Source: Scatomorpha sp964535405 (GTDB lineage Bacteria > Bacillota > Clostridia > Oscillospirales > Oscillospiraceae). From it: DNA of 55,324 nt. Each line of letters starts with the position of its first letter. The stretch's first letter is position 1. The position numbers and the translations under genes are program-made. This document shows, one piece after another, positions 51,950 through 55,324 of this stretch. Under the pieces are notes generated by a model. That model was not told where the DNA came from and ran no database searches. It saw nothing but the letters and a program-made list of their open reading frames with translations. The stretch covers positions 1 to 55,324 of the forward strand of contig CAZHUG010000006.1 in the NCBI GenBank assembly GCA_964535405.1. Direction: 5' to 3'.

Positions 51950-52623
51950 CAATTCTCCAGCGAGTATCCAAGGCCGCGCGTAGACTTTACCTTGACGGAA
52001 GAGCCGACAAACGAGATTTTTTTACGCACAAAGGATACATAAACCTCAATGTTATTGTACTCTGAGTCGTTGTCAAAGCCCCAGATGCGTTCAATGAGCA
52101 CTTCCTTTTCCACAATGCGCCCCTTGCCCCTCATCAGCAGCTCAAGCAGCTGCAGCTCCTTCACGCCCATCTTCACAAACTGTCCGCTTGTGCGGCAGAA
52201 AATGCCGCCCTGCCTGATCTGCAGCACGAGGTCGCCGAACTCGGGCTCCTCATCCTCAATTGTATCGGGCCGGCGCGTGATCGCGCGGATACAGGCGAGC
52301 AGCTCCTGCGTCTCGAAGGGCTTGGTGAGATAATAGTCGGCGCCGGAATCGAGTCCGGCGACCCTGCTTTCCACGCCCGATTTTGCGGTCAGCATCAAAA
52401 CAGGAGTGCTTATTTTCTCCCGCCGCAGCTCACGCAACACTTCAAAGCCATCCTTCTTCGGCAACATGACATCCAGTATAATTGCGTCGTAGACACCGGT
52501 CAGCGCCTCGTATAAGCCGCTCTCACCGTCGTATCTCGCCTCGGCTGAATAGTTTTCGTGCTTCAAGGTCTGGCAGAGCGCATCAGAAAGGCCGGCTTCG
52601 TCCTCGATCAATAGAATTTTCAC
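51949..52623 (-). CDS. OmpR/PhoB-family response regulator
   Basis: This 224-residue regulator has a receiver domain MKILLIEDEAG with the phospho-acceptor Asp in AIILDVMLPKKDGFEVL (D51), LTAKSG and a conserved Lys in YYLTKPFE. The C-terminal winged helix ends VRKKISFVGSSVKVKSTRGLGYSLE. Start codon is GTG with AAGGAGG eight bases upstream. Just upstream lies a perfect 19-bp inverted repeat (52667-52720), whose two arms each carry PhoB-like direct half-sites; it is the most likely binding site, giving self-regulation plus control of the divergent operon. Confidence 0.95.
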   Translation of the reverse strand: MKILLIEDEAGLSDALCQTLKHENYSAEARYDGESGLYEALTGVYDAIILDVMLPKKDGFEVLRELRREKISTPVLMLTAKSGVESRVAGLDSGADYYLTKPFETQELLACIRAITRRPDTIEDEEPEFGDLVLQIRQGGIFCRTSGQFVKMGVKELQLLELLMRGKGRIVEKEVLIERIWGFDNDSEYNNIEVYVSFVRKKISFVGSSVKVKSTRGLGYSLEN

Positions 52624-52653
52624 GGTCTCCGCCTCCTTTTAAAGTCACAATAT

Positions 52654-52659
52654 ATTATA
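52654..52659 (-). promoter_or_regulatory. -10 of the two-component operon
   Basis: TATAAT (52659-52654, minus strand) lies 31 nt before the GTG start of the response regulator and 7 bp from the left arm of the inverted repeat. There is no consensus -35; the repeat occupies that place, as in activator-dependent PhoB-type promoters. Confidence 0.6.
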
Positions 52660-52666
52660 CACCATA

Positions 52667-52720
52667 TCCTTGAAGAAAGATTGAACAAATTGGACTCCGC
52701 TTTCAATCTTTCTTCAAGGA
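52667..52720. promoter_or_regulatory. 19-bp perfect inverted repeat, probable response-regulator operator
   Basis: The left arm (52667-52685) and right arm (52702-52720) are exact reverse complements, separated by 16 bp. Read outward, each arm is TTCAATCTTTCTTCAAGGA: two TTCAA half-sites exactly 11 bp apart, the helical-turn spacing bound by OmpR/PhoB winged-helix dimers. Each arm points at a -10-like hexamer (52654-52659 on the minus strand, 52729-52734 on the plus strand) at nearly equal distance. A hairpin role is less likely because the repeat lies upstream of both transcripts. Confidence 0.8.
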
Positions 52721-52728
52721 AGCTCGTG

Positions 52729-52734
52729 TAGAGT
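52729..52734 (+). promoter_or_regulatory. -10-like element of the VTC-DUF4956-CotH operon
   Basis: TAGAGT lies 8 bp after the right arm of the inverted repeat and about 30 nt before the VTC start codon. The match to TATAAT is modest (4 of 6), and it is called mainly because of the mirror-image arrangement with the opposite promoter. Confidence 0.45.
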
Positions 52735-52763
52735 GCGTGTAAAGCTTGATCGGAGGTGAACCC

Positions 52764-53453
52764 ATGAAAGCCAAGGCAAAATATCGCCATGAGCTAAAAT
52801 ATGAGATAACTTATGGTGAATACCTGCTGCTGGAAGTGCGGCTTGCGAGCGTCATGCAGCGCGACAGGCACGCAGGAGCCGACGGAACCTATCGCATATC
52901 CAGTCTGTATTTTGACAACTGCTACGACAAGGCGCTTTTGGAGAAGATTAACGGAGTCGATGTGCGTGATAAATACCGGATTCGTTATTATAACGATGAT
53001 TTTTCCTATATTGTGCTTGAAAAAAAGTCAAAGCGCAACAGCCTGTGCCTTAAAACATCCTGCCGCATCACAGAAGATGAGTGCAAGTCCATCCTGCGCG
53101 GTGACAACAAGTGGATGGCAAAAAGCGCAAGGCCGCTGCTGCGGGAATTTTACGCCCTGCAGATCACGCAGCTTATGAGACCAAAAACGATAGTGTCCTA
53201 CACGAGGCAGGCACTTGTTTTTATGCCCGGAAACACTCGCGTGACTTTCGACACGGATATTCGCAGCAGCCTGTTTAAAACCGACCCCTTTGACTTAAAC
53301 AGGCCGCTTATGGAGGCTCTTCCCGGCGGCAAGGTCATACTTGAGATTAAGTATGACGAGTTTCTTCCAGAGATAATCAGGACACTCGTGCAGAGCGGTG
53401 CACCGCGCGTGCAGTCTTTTTCAAAATACGCCGCATGTCGGCAGTTCGGATAA
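52764..53453 (+). CDS. VTC-domain (polyphosphate polymerase-like) protein
   Basis: This ~229-residue cytosolic protein has the VTC/CYTH-like tunnel fold of yeast Vtc4, which makes polyphosphate from ATP. Basic and acidic tunnel motifs are present: RHELKYEIT (8-16), YRISSLYFDN (43-52), RDKYRIRYYND (68-78), LEKKSKRN (85-92), VTFDTDIRSS and LEIKYDEF (193-200). It lacks an SPX domain. Whether bacterial members polymerise phosphate is not generally proven. The frame begins at a TTG at 52746, but GGAGG lies seven bases before the ATG at 52764. It is first in an operon with DUF4956 and CotH. Confidence 0.88.
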   Translation: MKAKAKYRHELKYEITYGEYLLLEVRLASVMQRDRHAGADGTYRISSLYFDNCYDKALLEKINGVDVRDKYRIRYYNDDFSYIVLEKKSKRNSLCLKTSCRITEDECKSILRGDNKWMAKSARPLLREFYALQITQLMRPKTIVSYTRQALVFMPGNTRVTFDTDIRSSLFKTDPFDLNRPLMEALPGGKVILEIKYDEFLPEIIRTLVQSGAPRVQSFSKYAACRQFG

Positions 53454-53484
53454 ATTTTATAAACCAATAAGCGGAGGTAGTCCC

Positions 53485-54156
53485 ATGTCATTCAACGATA
53501 TTTTTAAATCCAGCTTTCTTGAGAGCGTATCAGGCTTTTCTGTCATTGATATGCTGCTTGCCATGCTCTTTTCCTGCGCAATTGGCCTTTTCGTATTTCT
53601 GATATATAAAAAGACCTTTGCCGGAGTAATGTATTCCACAGGCTTTGCAATTTCGCTCGTCGGCTTGTCGATGGTCACCACCCTTGTCATTCTTGCGGTC
53701 ACCTCCAACGTCGTGCTCTCACTGGGCATGGTCGGTGCCCTGTCCATCGTGCGTTTTCGTGCCGCGATTAAAGAGCCGATGGAGATCGTGTTCCTGTTCT
53801 GGTCACTCGCAGTCGGAATCGTGGTCGGCGCGGGGATGATTCCGCTTGCTGTTCTCGGCTCGGCAATCATCGGGATTATACTGCTCGTTTTTGCAAACCA
53901 CAAGGCCAAGGACAATCCATACATCCTTGTTCTGAGCTGTGACGGGAAAAATGCCGAGGTGGGCGCGGTGGAGCTTGTGAAAAGCGCCTGCAAGGACTAT
54001 TCCGTCAAGTCCAAAACCGTGAGTGCTGACGGAGTTGAGCTGGCGATTGAGGTTCGCATGAAGAACGCCGAGACCTCTTTCGTGAACGAGCTTCAGAGCT
54101 TTGCAGGTGTCAGTTCCGCCGTTCTTGTAAGCTATAACGGCGATTACATATCCTGA
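53485..54156 (+). CDS. DUF4956 membrane protein
   Basis: This ~223-residue protein has about four membrane segments (residues ~22-40, 48-72, 75-95 and 108-140) around the family block SLGMVGALSIVRFRAAIKEP, followed by a cytosolic domain of about 80 residues (DNPYILVLSCDGKNAEVGAV onward). DUF4956 proteins are commonly found between VTC and CotH genes; no biochemical role is established. The ATG at 53485 follows GCGGAGG; the longer frame upstream overlaps the VTC gene and is not used. Confidence 0.87.
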   Translation: MSFNDIFKSSFLESVSGFSVIDMLLAMLFSCAIGLFVFLIYKKTFAGVMYSTGFAISLVGLSMVTTLVILAVTSNVVLSLGMVGALSIVRFRAAIKEPMEIVFLFWSLAVGIVVGAGMIPLAVLGSAIIGIILLVFANHKAKDNPYILVLSCDGKNAEVGAVELVKSACKDYSVKSKTVSADGVELAIEVRMKNAETSFVNELQSFAGVSSAVLVSYNGDYIS

Positions 54157-54171
54157 TAAGGAGGCGATAAA

Positions 54172-55324
54172 ATGATTGTCAGCAGGCACATTGAAAAAAT
54201 TGTTGCTGTAATCGTGTCGGTCGCCATCGTTTTATGCCTTTTTGCGCTGCAGTTTCCAGACGTGCTTGCAGACTCGCCCGGCGATTCGGGTGTGCGCATG
54301 GAATATGAAAGCGAGCTTTTTAATACCACGGATATAATATCGCTGAATATTATCATGGACGAGGACGATTGGAGCGATCTTCTGGAAAACGCCATAAACG
54401 AGGAATACTATCAGTGCGATGTCAAGATTAACGGCAGGACATTCTACAGCGTGGGCATTCGTGCAAAGGGCAATACCAGCCTGTCCACCATTGCATCCGA
54501 TCCCACGACCGACCGCTACAGTTTTAAGCTTGAATTTGACTATTACATCGACGGGCAGACCTGCTTCGGCCTGGACAAGCTCGTTCTAAACAACAACTAT
54601 GCCGATGCCACAAACATGAAGGAAGCTATCGTGTACGACATGTTCGCCTATCTGGGCGCAGATGCTTCGCTTTATAACTATGCCGATATCTCCGTAAACG
54701 GCGAAACCTGGGGCGTATACCTCGCGCTTGAGGCCGTTGAGGACAGCTTTCTTCTGCGAAACTACGGTGCGGGCAGCGGCGAGCTGTATAAGCCCGACGG
54801 CATGAATGTCGGCGGCGCGGGCGGCATGGGGGATGAAGATGAGTCCAAGCAAATGCCGGATATGGGCGGGGGTCAGACGATGCCCGAGGGTTTTGCCGGG
54901 CGCAGAAGCGGCGGCATGAATATGGGCGATGGCAACATGGGTATGTCGGGCAATGGAGCCGATCTCAACTACACAGACGACGATCTTGACAGCTATTCCA
55001 CCATATGGGACGGCGAAGTCGGCTCGACGGGTACGAAAGACCACAGGCGTGTCGTCGAGGCTCTCAAAAACATCAGTGAGCAGAATGATGTCGAGACCTA
55101 TCTCGATGTTGACAATATGCTCAAGTATATGGCGGTACACAGCTTCGTCGTGAACCTCGACAGTCTGTCCGGTTCAATGGCACACAACTACTATTTGTAC
55201 GAGGAAGACGGTCAGCTAAACCTCGTTCCCTGGGACTATAATCTCGCCTTCGGCGGTTTTCAGTCCGGCGGCGGCAACAACGCGTCTGAGACTGTAAATT
55301 TCCCCATAGACACACCCTTCTCGG
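54172..55324 (+). CDS. CotH-family protein kinase-like surface protein (runs off the window)
   Basis: At least 384 codons are present and the frame is open at the window end. After an N-terminal membrane/signal helix (about residues 8-30) comes the CotH fold: VGIRAKGNTSLS (about 98-109), KLVLNNNYADATNMKEAIVYDMF (about 137-160), SVNGETWGVYLALE (about 179-192) and VPWDYNLAFGG (about 353-363). CotH of Bacillus phosphorylates spore-coat proteins; homologues in non-spore contexts are surface or secreted. A Gly/Met/Asp-rich insert (about 213-262) interrupts the fold. AAGGAGG precedes the ATG. It is the third gene of the VTC operon, 15 nt after DUF4956. Confidence 0.9.
   Translation, partial: MIVSRHIEKIVAVIVSVAIVLCLFALQFPDVLADSPGDSGVRMEYESELFNTTDIISLNIIMDEDDWSDLLENAINEEYYQCDVKINGRTFYSVGIRAKGNTSLSTIASDPTTDRYSFKLEFDYYIDGQTCFGLDKLVLNNNYADATNMKEAIVYDMFAYLGADASLYNYADISVNGETWGVYLALEAVEDSFLLRNYGAGSGELYKPDGMNVGGAGGMGDEDESKQMPDMGGGQTMPEGFAGRRSGGMNMGDGNMGMSGNGADLNYTDDDLDSYSTIWDGEVGSTGTKDHRRVVEALKNISEQNDVETYLDVDNMLKYMAVHSFVVNLDSLSGSMAHNYYLYEEDGQLNLVPWDYNLAFGGFQSGGGNNASETVNFPIDTPFS

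Noticed and set aside
52667..52720. Inverted repeat as a transcription terminator or transposon end
   Set aside because: It lies upstream of two divergent genes, has no T-run, and the internal 11-bp half-site spacing fits an operator better; no transposase is nearby.

Overview
The window looks like a contig or scaffold from an uncultured or draft-assembled member of the Firmicutes, probably a Clostridia of the Oscillospiraceae/Ruminococcaceae type. The reasons are family content (Mini-III RNase, RqcH, UPF0316, DUF896, SpoIIIE-type FtsK, UPF0210/UPF0237 pair, SLH-domain wall enzyme, VTC-DUF4956-CotH cluster), strong AGGAGG-type ribosome binding sites and a moderately high GC content. Genus is not resolvable by eye. 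A 10-N run inside prfA marks an assembly join. I saw no tRNA, rRNA, CRISPR array, insertion sequence or prophage; this is mostly core chromosome with several accessory envelope modules.

Layout: (1) 1-3621, minus strand: the start of the S10 ribosomal operon (rpsJ-rplC-rplD-rplW-rplB-rpsS-rplV, rplV cut by the window edge) with a near-consensus promoter and a ~285-nt structured leader. (2) 3741-10793, minus: secA, pgeF, an orphan oligopeptide-binding lipoprotein, cdd and an SLH-anchored M15 wall peptidase, probably one transcript ended by a clear terminator. (3) 10846-15275, plus: a tight four-gene unit DUF1846, MFS transporter, a shortened IorA-like ferredoxin oxidoreductase and a stand-alone Smr protein. 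(4) 15282-24733, minus: rqcH, mrnC, ftsK, uppP, then M18 aminopeptidase, a TsaC-CoaE fusion and prfA. (5) 24752-32213: UPF0316 protein (+), mutL (-), and divergent miaB-mutS-CPBP protease (+). (6) 32230-38455, minus: an MMPL/RND exporter followed by a giant GLUG surface protein. (7) 38557-45725, minus: a probable eight-gene run MATE-yfbR-ACT-UPF0210-DUF896-mscL and two flavoproteins. (8) 45890-50677: typA (+), a four-domain flavodiiron protein with two rubredoxins (-) and a divergent Crp/Fnr regulator (+). (9) 50681-55324: a two-component system (-) divergent from a VTC-DUF4956-CotH operon (+) that runs off the window.

The most striking regulatory signal is the 19-bp perfect inverted repeat between the two-component system and the VTC operon (52667-52720). 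Each arm holds two TTCAA half-sites 11 bp apart and lies 7 or 8 bp from a -10-like hexamer facing outward, as expected for an OmpR/PhoB-type activator driving both divergent promoters. The most unusual proteins are the TsaC-CoaE fusion, the IorA-like protein that has lost the thiamine-diphosphate metal motif, and the GLUG protein whose beta-helix is split by a ~530-residue helical insertion and is co-encoded with an MMPL pump.
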